This document shows, one piece after another, positions 15,517 through 23,648 of a DNA stretch of 54,126 nt (positions are counted from its first letter, which is position 1; every line of letters begins with the position of its first letter). Source of the stretch: Amycolatopsis bullii (GTDB lineage: Bacteria; Actinomycetota; Actinomycetes; Mycobacteriales; Pseudonocardiaceae); assembly GCF_014654205.1 (NCBI RefSeq), contig NZ_BNAW01000060.1, positions 1-54,126 of the forward strand, in the 5' to 3' direction. The position numbers were made by a program, and so were the translations under genes. The notes beneath the pieces were generated by a model that was given only the letters and a program-made list of their open reading frames with translations, did not search any database and had not been told where the DNA came from.

Positions 15517-16190
15517 TCCACCGCCGCTTCGGCGTGCAGGCGGGTCGTCGGGAAGGTCGGCACCGGGGAGTCCTCGGGGCCGACCAGCAGCTCGATCTCC
15601 GTGCAGCCGTAGATGACGCCCTCGGCGCCCGCGTCGGCCAGCCGCGCGATCACGCCGCGGTAGGCCTCCCGCGAGGCGGCTTCGACGACGCCGAGCACCA
15701 GCTCGTCGTAGATGATCCGGTGCACGAGGGCGCGGTCTTCGGCGCTCGGCACGAGCACGTCGAGGCCGTGCGCGGCGAGGCGGTCGCGGTAGAACGGCTG
15801 CCCCATGGTGAACCCGGTCCCGAGCAGCCCGACGCGGCGGATCCCGGCGGCCTTGACGGCCGAGGCGGTGGCGTCGCCGAGGTGCAGCAGCGGGATGCCG
15901 AGGCCTTGTTCCAGCCGGTCGGCGACCTTGTGCATGGTGTTGGTGCAGAGCACGACGAAGTCGGCTCCGGCCGCTTCGAGGGCCTTGGCGGCCCGGTTCA
16001 GCTCGGCGCCGGCGTCGTCCCACCGGCCGTCGGCCTGCATCTGCTCGATGGCGGCGAAGTCGACGGAGTACAGCACGGTGTGCGCGGAGTGGAACCCGCC
16101 GAGGCGGGCTTTCACCCGCTCGTTGACGAGCCGGTAGTACTCGCTCGAGGATTCCCAGCTCATCCCGCCGAGCAGCCCGATGACCTTCAT
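15474..16190 (-). CDS. Aspartate/glutamate racemase family protein
   Basis: The 238-residue enzyme of the Asp/Glu/hydantoin racemase fold begins KVIGLLGGMSWESSSEYY. Catalytic cysteines lie in VVLCTNTMHK and VIYGCTEIELL. It is related to YgeA-type amino-acid racemases rather than MurI. The product could be D-Asp, D-Glu or another D-amino acid. The start ATG is 13 nt after the cysM stop, so it probably belongs to the mec-cysO-cysM transcript, although mycobacteria lack it at this place. Confidence 0.9.
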   Translation of the reverse strand: MKVIGLLGGMSWESSSEYYRLVNERVKARLGGFHSAHTVLYSVDFAAIEQMQADGRWDDAGAELNRAAKALEAAGADFVVLCTNTMHKVADRLEQGLGIPLLHLGDATASAVKAAGIRRVGLLGTGFTMGQPFYRDRLAAHGLDVLVPSAEDRALVHRIIYDELVLGVVEAASREAYRGVIARLADAGAEGVIYGCTEIELLVGPEDSPVPTFPTTRLHAEAAVDYALGTTSLPLPPT

Positions 16191-16203
16191 GCCGTCAGGA
16201 TGC

Positions 16204-17154
16204 CTAAGCCCAGAGCTGCCCGTCGAGCCGCTCCGCCGCCTCGTCCAGCGACCCCGAGTACGCCCCGGTGGACAGGTACTTCCACCCGGCATCGGCGACG
16301 ACGAACGCCACGTCCGCCTGCTCACCCCGGGCCGCGGCCTTCTCGGCCACCGCCAGCGCCGCGTGGAGCACCGCGCCCGTCGAGATGCCCGCGAAGATGC
16401 CTTCGTGCTCCAGCAGCTCCCGCGTGCGCCGCAGAGCGTCGTACGCCCCCACGGAGTACCGGCCGTTGAGCACCGAAGGGTCGTACAGCTCCGGCACGAA
16501 CCCTTCGTCGAGGTTGCGCAGGCCGTACACCAGCTCGCCGTAGCGCGGCTCGGCCGCGATGATCTGGACGTCCGGCTTGGCCTCGTGCAGGTAGCGCCCG
16601 ACGCCGACCAGCGTCCCGGTCGTGCCGAGACCGCCCACGAAGTGCGTCAGCGTCGGCAGGTCCTTGAGCAGCTCCGGGCCGGTGCCGCGGTAGTGCGCGT
16701 CGGCGTTGGCCGGGTTGCCGTACTGGTAGAGCATCACCCAGTCCGGGTTCGCCTCGGCCAGCTCCTTCGCCCGGCGGACGGCCTCGTTCGAGCCGCCCGC
16801 GGCCGGCGAGAAGACGATCCGCGCGCCGTAGGCCTGCAGCAGCTGCTTGCGCTCGGTGGAGGTGTTCTCCGGCATCACGCAGACCAGCCCGTAGCCCTTG
16901 AGCTTGGCGGCCATGGCCAGCGAGATGCCGGTGTTGCCCGACGTCGGCTCCAGGATCGTGGAGCCGCGCCGGAGCTTGCCTTCGCGCTCGGCGGCTTCGA
17001 TCATGGCCAGCGCGGGCCGGTCCTTGATCGAGCCGGTCGGGTTGCGGTCCTCCAGCTTCGCCCACAGGCGCACGTCGTGCGTCGGGGAGAGCCGGGGCAG
17101 CCCGACCAGCGGGGTACCGCCGAGCGCGTCGAGCAGCGACTCGAAGCGAGCCAT
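16204..17154 (-). CDS. cysM: O-phosphoserine sulfhydrylase / cysteine synthase CysM (CysO-dependent)
   Basis: The 316-residue PLP enzyme has its lysine K44 in RNPTGSIKDRP, the substrate loop TSGNTG and the phosphate loop VGGLGTTGTLVG. With CysO thiocarboxylate as sulfide donor it converts O-phosphoserine to a CysO-cysteine adduct. The conserved flexible C-terminal stretch (SGSLDEAAERLDGQLWA) fits actinobacterial CysM. It follows cysO by 3 nt in the mec-cysO-cysM operon. Confidence 0.96.
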   Translation of the reverse strand: MARFESLLDALGGTPLVGLPRLSPTHDVRLWAKLEDRNPTGSIKDRPALAMIEAAEREGKLRRGSTILEPTSGNTGISLAMAAKLKGYGLVCVMPENTSTERKQLLQAYGARIVFSPAAGGSNEAVRRAKELAEANPDWVMLYQYGNPANADAHYRGTGPELLKDLPTLTHFVGGLGTTGTLVGVGRYLHEAKPDVQIIAAEPRYGELVYGLRNLDEGFVPELYDPSVLNGRYSVGAYDALRRTRELLEHEGIFAGISTGAVLHAALAVAEKAAARGEQADVAFVVADAGWKYLSTGAYSGSLDEAAERLDGQLWA

Positions 17155-17157
17155 CGA

Positions 17158-17430
17158 TCAGCCACCGGCCACGGCGGGGAGGATGGTCAGGGTGTCGCCG
17201 TCCTTGACCTCGGCCTCGAGCCCGCCGGCGAAGCGCACGTCCTCGTCGTTGACGTAGACGTTGATGAAGCGGTGCAGCTTCTCCTCCTTGACCAGGCGCG
17301 CCTTGATGCCGGCGTGCCGGGCCTCGACGTCGTCGATGACCTCGAGGACGGTCGTGCCCTTCGCCTCGACGGACTTCTCGCCGCCGGTGTGGGTGCGCAG
17401 GATCGTCGGGATGGAGACGGTCACGGCCAT
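17158..17430 (-). CDS. cysO: Sulfur-carrier protein CysO (MoaD/ThiS family)
   Basis: This 90-residue ubiquitin-like protein ends in AVAGG. The C-terminal Gly-Gly is adenylated and turned into a thiocarboxylate to carry sulfide to CysM. AVTVSIPTILRTHTGGEKSVEAKG matches the mycobacterial CysO N-terminus. The ribosome-binding site CCGGAGGT lies inside a 17-nt-period direct repeat (17430-17457). Confidence 0.95.
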   Translation of the reverse strand: MAVTVSIPTILRTHTGGEKSVEAKGTTVLEVIDDVEARHAGIKARLVKEEKLHRFINVYVNDEDVRFAGGLEAEVKDGDTLTILPAVAGG

Positions 17431-17457
17431 GGGTTCTTACCTCCGGTGGGTTCTTAC
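17430..17457 (-). repeat. Direct repeat flanking the cysO ribosome-binding site
   Basis: TGGGTTCTTAC occurs at 17430-17440 and again at 17447-17457 (plus-strand reading). The cysO Shine-Dalgarno complement (ACCTCCGG) lies between, and the first copy runs into the start codon. Confidence 0.6.
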
Positions 17458-17496
17458 ACGCAGACGCCGGTGGCGCGGCGGTTTATTCCGACAGGG

Positions 17497-17904
17497 TCAG
17501 CCGATGATCTCGACCGGCTCCTCGGTGATCTCGGCGTCCACGATCCGGTACGACCGGAACTCGTGCACTTCGGGGTCGCGGGTGGAGACGAGGACGTAGT
17601 GCGCGTCCGGCTCGGCCGCGATGTTCGCGTCGGTCCGCGACGGGTAGGCCTCGGTCGCGGTGTGCGAGTGGTAGATGACCACCGGCACCTCGTCGTTCGC
17701 GGCCATCTCGCGGTAGAGCTTCAGCAGGTCACCGCTGTCGAACTCGTAGAACGTCGGCGACCGGGCCGCGTTCAGCATGGGGATGAACCGTTCGGGGGAA
17801 TCCGAGCCCTCGGGCCCGGCGATCACCCCGCACGCCTCGTCGGGGTGGTCACGACGGGCGTGGGCGACGATCTCGTCGACGAGTTCACGGCGGATCCGGA
17901 GCAC
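17497..17904 (-). CDS. mec: CysO-cysteine peptidase Mec (JAMM/MPN+ metalloprotease)
   Basis: This 135-residue zinc peptidase releases cysteine from the CysO-cysteine adduct. The JAMM residues are complete: E23 (PDEACGVIAG), H79/H81 (IYHSHTATEAY) and S89/D92 (PSRTD). It is the first gene of the mec-cysO-cysM operon. The GTG start has TAAGAT 6 nt upstream, so the transcript is probably leaderless. Confidence 0.95.
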   Translation of the reverse strand: MLRIRRELVDEIVAHARRDHPDEACGVIAGPEGSDSPERFIPMLNAARSPTFYEFDSGDLLKLYREMAANDEVPVVIYHSHTATEAYPSRTDANIAAEPDAHYVLVSTRDPEVHEFRSYRIVDAEITEEPVEIIG

Positions 17905-17910
17905 ACCGAC

Positions 17911-17916
17911 ATCTTA
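17911..17916 (-). promoter_or_regulatory. -10 element, leaderless mec operon
   Basis: On the minus strand TAAGAT ends 6 nt before GTG 17904. Confidence 0.55.
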
Positions 17917-17973
17917 GGTGGTGGACAACGCCGGTCCAGATGATGAGATATACCGCTCACCAGCGGTTCCCGG

Positions 17974-17979
17974 GATACT
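17974..17979 (+). promoter_or_regulatory. -10 element, leaderless 126-aa gene
   Basis: GATACT ends 6 nt before GTG 17986. The 15-mer GATACTGGGCGGGTG here is repeated exactly before the Nudix gene at 51089. A small dyad, ACCGCT/AGCGGT, lies upstream at 17952-17967. Confidence 0.55.
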
Positions 17980-17985
17980 GGGCGG

Positions 17986-18366
17986 GTGCCCCTGTCGTCG
18001 AAGGTCCGTGACCGGTGCCGGATGTACCTCGGCACGGACGAGCGGATCCAGTACCTGATCCCCGGCATGTCGCTGTACGTGAACCGCATGCGCCTGCGGG
18101 TCGGTTTCCTGGTCATGGTGACCGACCGGCACGTCACCCTGCTGGCCTGCAGCCGCTGGACGCTGAACCGGCCTAAGCAGATCTGGGAACGCCTGCCGCG
18201 CGACACCGAACTGGGCCCGCTCGAGATCCATCCCTCGCTCGGGCCGATCCTGTCCGTCGGCGGCATCGACCTCGAGATCGACGAGGAATACATCGCCGCG
18301 GTCCGCGCGGCGAACCTGGAGGCCGCCGGCGACGCCCTGCCCGAAGACCCCTACCCGGGCGCCTGA
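17986..18366 (+). CDS. Conserved hypothetical protein (small beta-rich)
   Basis: The 126-residue soluble protein (KVRDRCRMYLGTDERIQYLIPGM ... VGFLVMVTDRHVTLLACSRWTLNRPKQIWERLPRDTELG) has alternating strands and a terminal helix. This is reminiscent of bacterial PH-like domains that begin with an L-x-x-G-E-x-I pattern, but the match is only general. It has no catalytic motif. It is divergent from mec and convergent with the P1 peptidase, with a 16-nt overlap at the 3' ends. Confidence 0.75.
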   Translation: MPLSSKVRDRCRMYLGTDERIQYLIPGMSLYVNRMRLRVGFLVMVTDRHVTLLACSRWTLNRPKQIWERLPRDTELGPLEIHPSLGPILSVGGIDLEIDEEYIAAVRAANLEAAGDALPEDPYPGA

Positions 18367-19343
18367 CCGAACGCTTCGGGCCAGACGTCCCGGTAGGCGG
18401 GCACGCCACCCGCGGTGGTCGCCGCCAGAAGGCCGTGCACCATCGCCCGCGCGAACACCCGCGCCGCGGCCGAGCACAGCGCGTCCAGGGCCGCCGGGCG
18501 CGCCGCCGCACCGAACGGGCCGCTCGCGTCCGGCAGCTCGCGCGCCCCCGTGGCCAGCGCGAACACCGTGTCGCCGTCGAACATCGTGTGGGCCGGACGG
18601 ACCGCCCGCGCCAGCCCGTCCTGCGCCGCGACCGCGATCCGCCGCGCTTCGGCCTTCGACAGCGCCGCGTCGACCGCGACCACGCCGATCGTCGTGTTGA
18701 GGTCCGTCCGGCGGGACGGCAGGTCGGCGGCCCGCGAAGGCCACGTCACGCCGAAGTCGCCGTGGTCGGCCGCGTAGGCCCGGCCGGTCGTCAGGTCCAC
18801 GGCCTCGCCGGCCGCGTTCACCGCCGCCAGTGCACCCACCGTGAACTCGCCCACGACCTCGCTGGCCGACCCGATCCCGCCCTTCAGCGACCCGACCGCC
18901 GCCCCCGCGCCCGCGCCGACCGTCCCCATGGCGAACGAGTCCGAGGCGGCCGAGCAGGCCGCGTACCCGAAGGAAGCGTCCGGCCGGTTGCCCCACTCGC
19001 TGCGCGGCAGGTCGAACAGCACGGCCGCGGGCACGATCGGCACCACCTCGTGCGGTTGCGTCCCGACGGGGAAGCCCAGGTTGCGCTCCGCCAGCCACCG
19101 CATGACGCCGTCGGCCGCGGCGAGCCCGTACGCCGAACCGCCGGAGAGGCACACGGCGTTGACCCGCTGGACCAGGTTCTCCGGTTCGAGGAGGTTCGTC
19201 TCCCGGGTGCCGGGCGCGCCGCCGCGCTGGTCGACCGCGCCGACCGCACCCCCGGGCACCAGCACCACCGTCGTGCCGGTGGCCCAGCCGTCGCCGACCC
19301 GCTCGTGGTGCCCGACCAGGACACCCGGCACGTCGGTGATCAT
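18351..19343 (-). CDS. P1 family (DmpA/ornithine acetyltransferase-fold) peptidase
   Basis: The 330-residue Ntn-hydrolase-like protein has GTTVVLVPGGAVGAVDQRGGAPGTRETNLL near the N-terminus, CLSGGSAYGLAAADG, and TTIGVVAVDAALSKAEARRIA, where the autoprocessing Thr/Ser nucleophile is expected. It is the ortholog by position of Rv1333. The ATG overlaps the DUF2017 stop (ATGA); an upstream in-frame GTG would run into DUF2017. The likely role is aminopeptidase or amidase on small peptides. Confidence 0.92.
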   Translation of the reverse strand: MITDVPGVLVGHHERVGDGWATGTTVVLVPGGAVGAVDQRGGAPGTRETNLLEPENLVQRVNAVCLSGGSAYGLAAADGVMRWLAERNLGFPVGTQPHEVVPIVPAAVLFDLPRSEWGNRPDASFGYAACSAASDSFAMGTVGAGAGAAVGSLKGGIGSASEVVGEFTVGALAAVNAAGEAVDLTTGRAYAADHGDFGVTWPSRAADLPSRRTDLNTTIGVVAVDAALSKAEARRIAVAAQDGLARAVRPAHTMFDGDTVFALATGARELPDASGPFGAAARPAALDALCSAAARVFARAMVHGLLAATTAGGVPAYRDVWPEAFGQAPG

Positions 19344-19897
19344 CCGGTCAGCGCCTGGATCAGCGTCTCCTGCACCCACGTCAGCCAGTGGTAGACGCCG
19401 AGGTGGGGCGCCCGCGGGTCGTCCTCGGGCAGCTCGTCGGGCATGTCCTCGGTGACGTCGAGCGCGGTGCCCAGCGCCAGCCGGACGTCGTTGAGCGCGC
19501 CCAGCCAGGCGTCGGCCTGCTCCTCGGTCAGCCGGACGTGGCCGCCGTCGCGGGGCAGCGTGTCGAGCACGATCTTGGCCACGCCGACCTTGATGTCGAG
19601 CAGCTCCGGCTCGTGCAGCGAGCGCATCGCCGCGACCGAGTCGATGTCCTCACGGGACGGGTTGTCCGGGTCGAGCTTGTGGAAGTCCGGCAGCAGCCGC
19701 GAGAGCACCGGGTCGTCCGGGGACTCGGTGGGCCCGGTCCGGATGCCGGTGAGCTCGGCGAGCTCGTCCTGGGGTGCCTCTTCGGCCCGCGCGGTGAGCA
19801 TGTCCTCGAGCTGGCTGACCAGCCCACGCAGCACGGCCGCTTCCTGCTGCTCGAACCCCGCGTGGATCACCGCGCCCTTGCGCCGCCAACCGTTCAC
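19340..19897 (-). CDS. DUF2017 family protein
   Basis: The 185-residue soluble helical protein begins MNGWRRKGAVIHAGFEQQEAAVLRGLVSQL and has an acidic linker (DMPDELPEDDPRAPH). It is always found directly after clpS in actinobacteria (Rv1332), which suggests a role with the ClpS/ClpCP proteolytic system, but its function is unknown. The GTG start overlaps the clpS stop by four nucleotides (GTGA), and its stop overlaps the P1 peptidase start. Confidence 0.92.
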   Translation of the reverse strand: MNGWRRKGAVIHAGFEQQEAAVLRGLVSQLEDMLTARAEEAPQDELAELTGIRTGPTESPDDPVLSRLLPDFHKLDPDNPSREDIDSVAAMRSLHEPELLDIKVGVAKIVLDTLPRDGGHVRLTEEQADAWLGALNDVRLALGTALDVTEDMPDELPEDDPRAPHLGVYHWLTWVQETLIQALTG

Positions 19898-20193
19898 GAG
19901 GGCTGCTCCATGGTGGCCCAGAGGCCCGCCGCGTGGAGTTTCGCCACGTCCGTCTCCACCTTCTCCTTGCTGCCCGACGACACGATCGCCTTGCCCTTGT
20001 GGTGCACGTCCAGCATCAGCTTGGTGGCGTGGTCGCGGCTGTAGCCGAACAGCTTCTGGAAGACGTACGTCACGTACGACATCAGGTTCACCGGGTCGTT
20101 CCAGACCACGGTCCGCCAGGGGGTGTCCGACTCGGCGACTTCCGCACCGGCCGGTTCGACCTGCGTCTGTTCGGATGCAACAGGCGTGGACAT
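19894..20193 (-). CDS. clpS: ATP-dependent Clp protease adaptor ClpS
   Basis: The 99-residue adaptor delivers N-degron substrates to the ClpC/ClpA ATPase. The core is PWRTVVWNDPVNLMSYVTYVFQKLFGYSRDHATKLMLDVHHKGKAIV, with the N-end-residue pocket formed by the NDPVN, YV and KLM/HxxG elements. The start is uncertain: ATG 20193 gives the usual length, and ATG 20202 is equally possible. It is divergent from pncB with the order seen in mycobacteria (Rv1331/Rv1330c). Confidence 0.94.
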   Translation of the reverse strand: MSTPVASEQTQVEPAGAEVAESDTPWRTVVWNDPVNLMSYVTYVFQKLFGYSRDHATKLMLDVHHKGKAIVSSGSKEKVETDVAKLHAAGLWATMEQPS

Positions 20194-20255
20194 GCACCCC
20201 ATGGTGTCACGGGGGTGACGGGGTACGCCGCGCCAGGTCCGGCCATGTGGGTGAA

Positions 20256-20261
20256 TAGGCT
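20256..20261 (+). promoter_or_regulatory. -10 element, leaderless pncB
   Basis: TAGGCT ends 6 nt before ATG 20268, with no ribosome-binding site. Confidence 0.5.
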
Positions 20262-20267
20262 TACCCC

Positions 20268-21569
20268 ATGGGTTCACCGGAGCCGGTCACGGCCAGCACT
20301 GCGCTGCTCACCGACCACTACGAGCTGACCATGCTGGGCAGCGCGCTCGCCGACGGGACGCACGCGCGGCCCTGCGTGTTCGAGGTCTTCGCCAGGAGGC
20401 TGCCGGACGGGCGCCGCTACGGCGTCGTCGCGGGCACCGCGCGGGTGCTCGACGCGATCGCGGACTTCCGCTTCACCGACGCCGAACTGGCGCAGCTGGA
20501 GGCCACCGCGGTCGTCGACGAAGCGACGCTGGCCTGGCTCGCCGACTACGAGTTCTCGGGCGACATCGACGGCTACCCCGAGGGCGAGCTGTACTTCCCG
20601 GGCTCGCCGATCCTCACCGTCACCGGCTCGTTCGGCGAATGCGTGCTGCTCGAGACGCTGGTGCTGTCCATCCTCAACCACGACAGCGCCATCGCGTCGG
20701 CGGCGGCCCGGATGTCCGGCGCCGCGCACGGCCGCCCGATCATCGAGATGGGTGGCCGCCGCACGCACGAGTACGCCGCCGTCGCGGCCGCGCGTGCCGC
20801 CTACCTGGCCGGGTTCGCGACGACGTCCAACCTGGAAGCCGGGCGCCGCTACGGCATCCCGACGCGCGGCACCGTCGCGCACGCCTTCATGCTGCTGCAC
20901 GACAGCGAGGAGGCGGCCTTCCGCGCCCAGGTGGACAAGATGGGCGCGGACACCACGCTGCTGGTCGACACCTACGACATCACCGCGGGCATCGAGACGG
21001 CGGTCCGCGTCGCCGGGCCCGAGCTCGGCGCGATCCGGATCGACTCCGGTGACGTCGGCCCGCTCGCCCGCCGCGCCCGCGAGCAGCTGGACTCCCTCGG
21101 CGCGAAGGACACCCGGATCGTGGTGTCCGGCGACCTCGACGAGCACGCCATCGCGGCGCTGCGCGCGGAGCCGGTGGACGCGTACGGCGTCGGCACCTCG
21201 GTGGTCACCGGGTCCGGCGCGCCGACCGCCGGCATGGTCTACAAGCTGGTCGAGGTGGACGGCAAGCCGGTCGCCAAGCGCAGCGCGCACAAGGAGTCGC
21301 GCGGCGGGCGCAAGTCCGCGCTGCGGCGCCACCGCGGCACCGGCACCGCGGTCGAGGAGGTCGTCTGGACGACCTCCGGCGACGCGCCCGAGCCCGAAGC
21401 CAACGACCGGCCGCTGCAGATCCCCCTGATCCGCGCTGGCCGCCCGGAGCCGGACCTGCCTACGCTCGACGACGCGAGGCAGCGGCTGCGCCGCGGCCTG
21501 GTCAGCCTGCCCTGGGAGGGCCTCAAGCTCTCGCACGGCGAGCCCGCCATCCCGACGCTGTTCTTGTAA
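20268..21569 (+). CDS. pncB: Nicotinate phosphoribosyltransferase
   Basis: The 433-residue enzyme makes nicotinate mononucleotide from nicotinate and PRPP in NAD salvage. TDHYELTML at the N-terminus binds nicotinate. RGTVAHAFML carries the histidine that is phosphorylated. AIRIDSGD and VGTSVVTGSGAPTAGMVYKLVE are the phosphate-binding parts. It is the first gene of a pncB-pncA-eda-like operon: pncA starts 30 nt downstream, so deamidation and ribosylation of nicotinamide are encoded together. Confidence 0.97.
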   Translation: MGSPEPVTASTALLTDHYELTMLGSALADGTHARPCVFEVFARRLPDGRRYGVVAGTARVLDAIADFRFTDAELAQLEATAVVDEATLAWLADYEFSGDIDGYPEGELYFPGSPILTVTGSFGECVLLETLVLSILNHDSAIASAAARMSGAAHGRPIIEMGGRRTHEYAAVAAARAAYLAGFATTSNLEAGRRYGIPTRGTVAHAFMLLHDSEEAAFRAQVDKMGADTTLLVDTYDITAGIETAVRVAGPELGAIRIDSGDVGPLARRAREQLDSLGAKDTRIVVSGDLDEHAIAALRAEPVDAYGVGTSVVTGSGAPTAGMVYKLVEVDGKPVAKRSAHKESRGGRKSALRRHRGTGTAVEEVVWTTSGDAPEPEANDRPLQIPLIRAGRPEPDLPTLDDARQRLRRGLVSLPWEGLKLSHGEPAIPTLFL

Positions 21570-21599
21570 CCGGCACTGCGCTGAGAGGGAGTACGACCG

Positions 21600-22178
21600 A
21601 TGGGTACCGCGCTGATCGTCGTGGACGTGCAGAACGACTTCTGCGAAGGGGGCTCGCTCGGCCTGCCGGGTGGCGCCGCCGCGGCCGCCGCCATCTCGAA
21701 GCAGGCCGCCGAGGGCGGCTACAGCCACGTCGTCGCCACCCGGGACAACCACATCGACCCGGGTGACCACTTCAGCGAGACGCCGGACTGGAAGGACAGC
21801 TGGCCGGTGCACTGCGTGGCCGGCACGGCGGGTGCGTCGTTCCACTCCGCGCTCGACGTCGTCCCGATCGGCGAGGTGTTCTCCAAGGGCGAGTACAGCG
21901 CCGCGTACTCCGGCTTCGAGGGCGCGGCCCGCGACGGGAAGTCCCTGGAAGCGTGGCTGCGCGAGCACGACGTGACCGACGTCGACGTCGTCGGCATCGC
22001 GACGGACTTCTGCGTGCGCGCGACGGCCCTCGACGCGAAGAAGGCCGGCTTCGGCGTGCGGGTGCTGCTGGACCTGACCGTCGGCGGCTCGCAGCCGACG
22101 GTCGACGCGACGCTGAAGGACTTCGACGAGGCGGGCGTCGCGTACACCGGCACCGCCGTCGTCGGCCCGGCCGCGTGA
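21600..22178 (+). CDS. pncA: Nicotinamidase
   Basis: The 192-residue isochorismatase-fold enzyme hydrolyses nicotinamide to nicotinate. The triad D9 (VVDVQND), K96 (FSKGEYS) and C138 (ATDFCVRA) is intact. Metal ligands are D49, H51 and H57 in RDNHIDPGDHF. In mycobacteria PncA activates pyrazinamide. GAGAGGGAG gives a strong ribosome-binding site. Its stop overlaps the aldolase start (GTGA). Confidence 0.97.
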   Translation: MGTALIVVDVQNDFCEGGSLGLPGGAAAAAAISKQAAEGGYSHVVATRDNHIDPGDHFSETPDWKDSWPVHCVAGTAGASFHSALDVVPIGEVFSKGEYSAAYSGFEGAARDGKSLEAWLREHDVTDVDVVGIATDFCVRATALDAKKAGFGVRVLLDLTVGGSQPTVDATLKDFDEAGVAYTGTAVVGPAA

Positions 22179-22819
22179 AGGACCTCCAGGCGGCACTGGC
22201 GGAACACCGGCTCGTCGCGATCCTGCGTTCTTCGGACGCTTCCCGGTTCGCCGACGCCGCGATGGTGCTGCACGCGGCGGGCATCCGGCTGCTCGAAGCG
22301 ACGCTGACGACTCCGGGCGCGCCCGCGGCCATCACCGCGCTGCGGCTGGCGCTGGGCGAAGACGCGCTGATCGGGGCGGGCAGCGTCCGCGAACCGTCCG
22401 ATGTGGACATCGCGGTGGACGCGGGTGCCGCCTACCTGATCACGCCGACGGTCAACCCGGCGGTGCTCGAGCGCGCCGCGGCCCTGGACACGCCGGTGAT
22501 CTGCGGCGCGCTGACGCCGACGGAGATCGACCAGGCGTGGCGGCTCGGCGCGGCCGCGGTGAAGGTGTTCCCGGTCGCGGCCGTGGGCGGGGTCGCGTAC
22601 CTGCGGGCGGTGCGGGCGCCGCTGCCGGACGTCCCGCTGGTGCCGACCGGCGGCGTCCACCTGGCCGACGTCGAGGGCTACCTGCGCGCGGGCGCGATCG
22701 CGGTCGCCGCGGCGACGCCGTTGCTGGGCGACGCCCTGTCCGCCGGCGGCAGCCTGCCGGACCTGGCCACCCGCGCGGGCGAGTTCGTCGCGGCCACCGC
22801 CCGCTTCGCCACGGCCTGA
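22175..22819 (+). CDS. KDPG/KHG aldolase family protein
   Basis: The 214-residue class I aldolase has the Schiff-base lysine K130 in AAAVKVFPVAAVGG and the proton-relay glutamate E41 in RLLEATLTTPG. LVPTGGVHLADVEGYLRAGA binds phosphate. It should cleave 2-keto-3-deoxy-6-phosphogluconate or a related keto acid to pyruvate and an aldehyde. The GTG start overlaps pncA (GTGA), an odd partner, and no 6-phosphogluconate dehydratase gene is nearby. Confidence 0.9.
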   Translation: MKDLQAALAEHRLVAILRSSDASRFADAAMVLHAAGIRLLEATLTTPGAPAAITALRLALGEDALIGAGSVREPSDVDIAVDAGAAYLITPTVNPAVLERAAALDTPVICGALTPTEIDQAWRLGAAAVKVFPVAAVGGVAYLRAVRAPLPDVPLVPTGGVHLADVEGYLRAGAIAVAAATPLLGDALSAGGSLPDLATRAGEFVAATARFATA

Positions 22820-22820
22820 G

Positions 22821-23468
22821 CTACTTCTTGCCGAACGGGTCGCAGGCGGCCGTGCCCAGGTAGATGTCGCCGCTCGCCGGGCCGCCCTGCGGGAACAGCT
22901 TGATGTGCACCGCGTGCGTCACCAGGCTGCCGTCCGGCGGCTGGGGCGTCACGGTCTCGTTGAGCACCACTGTCGCCAACGCCGTGCCCGCCGCGCCGCC
23001 GGGGATGACGATCCGGTAGTTCGGCGGGATCTCCTCCGGGACGGTGACGCCCTCGACGGCGCCGACCGCCACCTCGCCGAGGCTGCCGGTGGCCGTCGTC
23101 GCGCACTTCGCCGAGAACGTCCGGACGGTGAGTTCCGGGCCGCCGTAGCGCATCAGCACGGTCGCCTTGAAGCGGCGGCCCGCCGCCTGTGCGATCGCCG
23201 TCTCGCCGGACCGCCCGCAGCCGGTGTCCCCGGCCCCGAACACGGCGATGTCGCCGGTGGCGCCACCCTGCGTCCAGCCCTTGTACGGGCCGTCGACGGT
23301 GCATTTCGCCAATTCACCGGTGACGATCTGCTCGTTGTCGATCGTCACGTCCACCGAGCCGGACGACGCCCATCCGGTGGACCGCACGGGGGCGGCCGCG
23401 CCGAGGAGCGGAAGGGCCAGCGTCGTCACGGCCAGCAACCGATATGTCCTCTTCCTGGCGTTCCGCAT
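22821..23468 (-). CDS. Secreted 'choice-of-anchor P'-type protein
   Basis: The 215-residue protein has a signal peptide (RKRTYRLLAVTTLALPLLGAAA). Its mature beta-rich domain is of the choice-of-anchor P type: FSAKCATTATGSLGEVAV, VTVPEEIPPNYRIVIPG, VVLNETVTPQPPDGSLVTHAVHI and a closing GDIYLGTAACD. Cysteines appear paired, as expected outside the cell. GAGGAGG precedes the ATG. The function is unknown. It converges with the aldolase with a 1-nt gap between stops. Confidence 0.85.
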   Translation of the reverse strand: MRNARKRTYRLLAVTTLALPLLGAAAPVRSTGWASSGSVDVTIDNEQIVTGELAKCTVDGPYKGWTQGGATGDIAVFGAGDTGCGRSGETAIAQAAGRRFKATVLMRYGGPELTVRTFSAKCATTATGSLGEVAVGAVEGVTVPEEIPPNYRIVIPGGAAGTALATVVLNETVTPQPPDGSLVTHAVHIKLFPQGGPASGDIYLGTAACDPFGKK

Positions 23469-23648
23469 GCTTCGGCCTCCTCGGTCCCGTGACAGATCGC
23501 AGTCGTCCCCTTTCGTCATCGGCCGGTCCGGCGTCCGCCCTGATCGGGTCCACCCGGACGAGTGGCCGGTGAGGAACGCAACTCGGCGGTCCACGGGCCG
23601 GTAACGAGCGTTAACCTCGGTCGTCGCCTGTTCACTTCGGGAGGTTTC

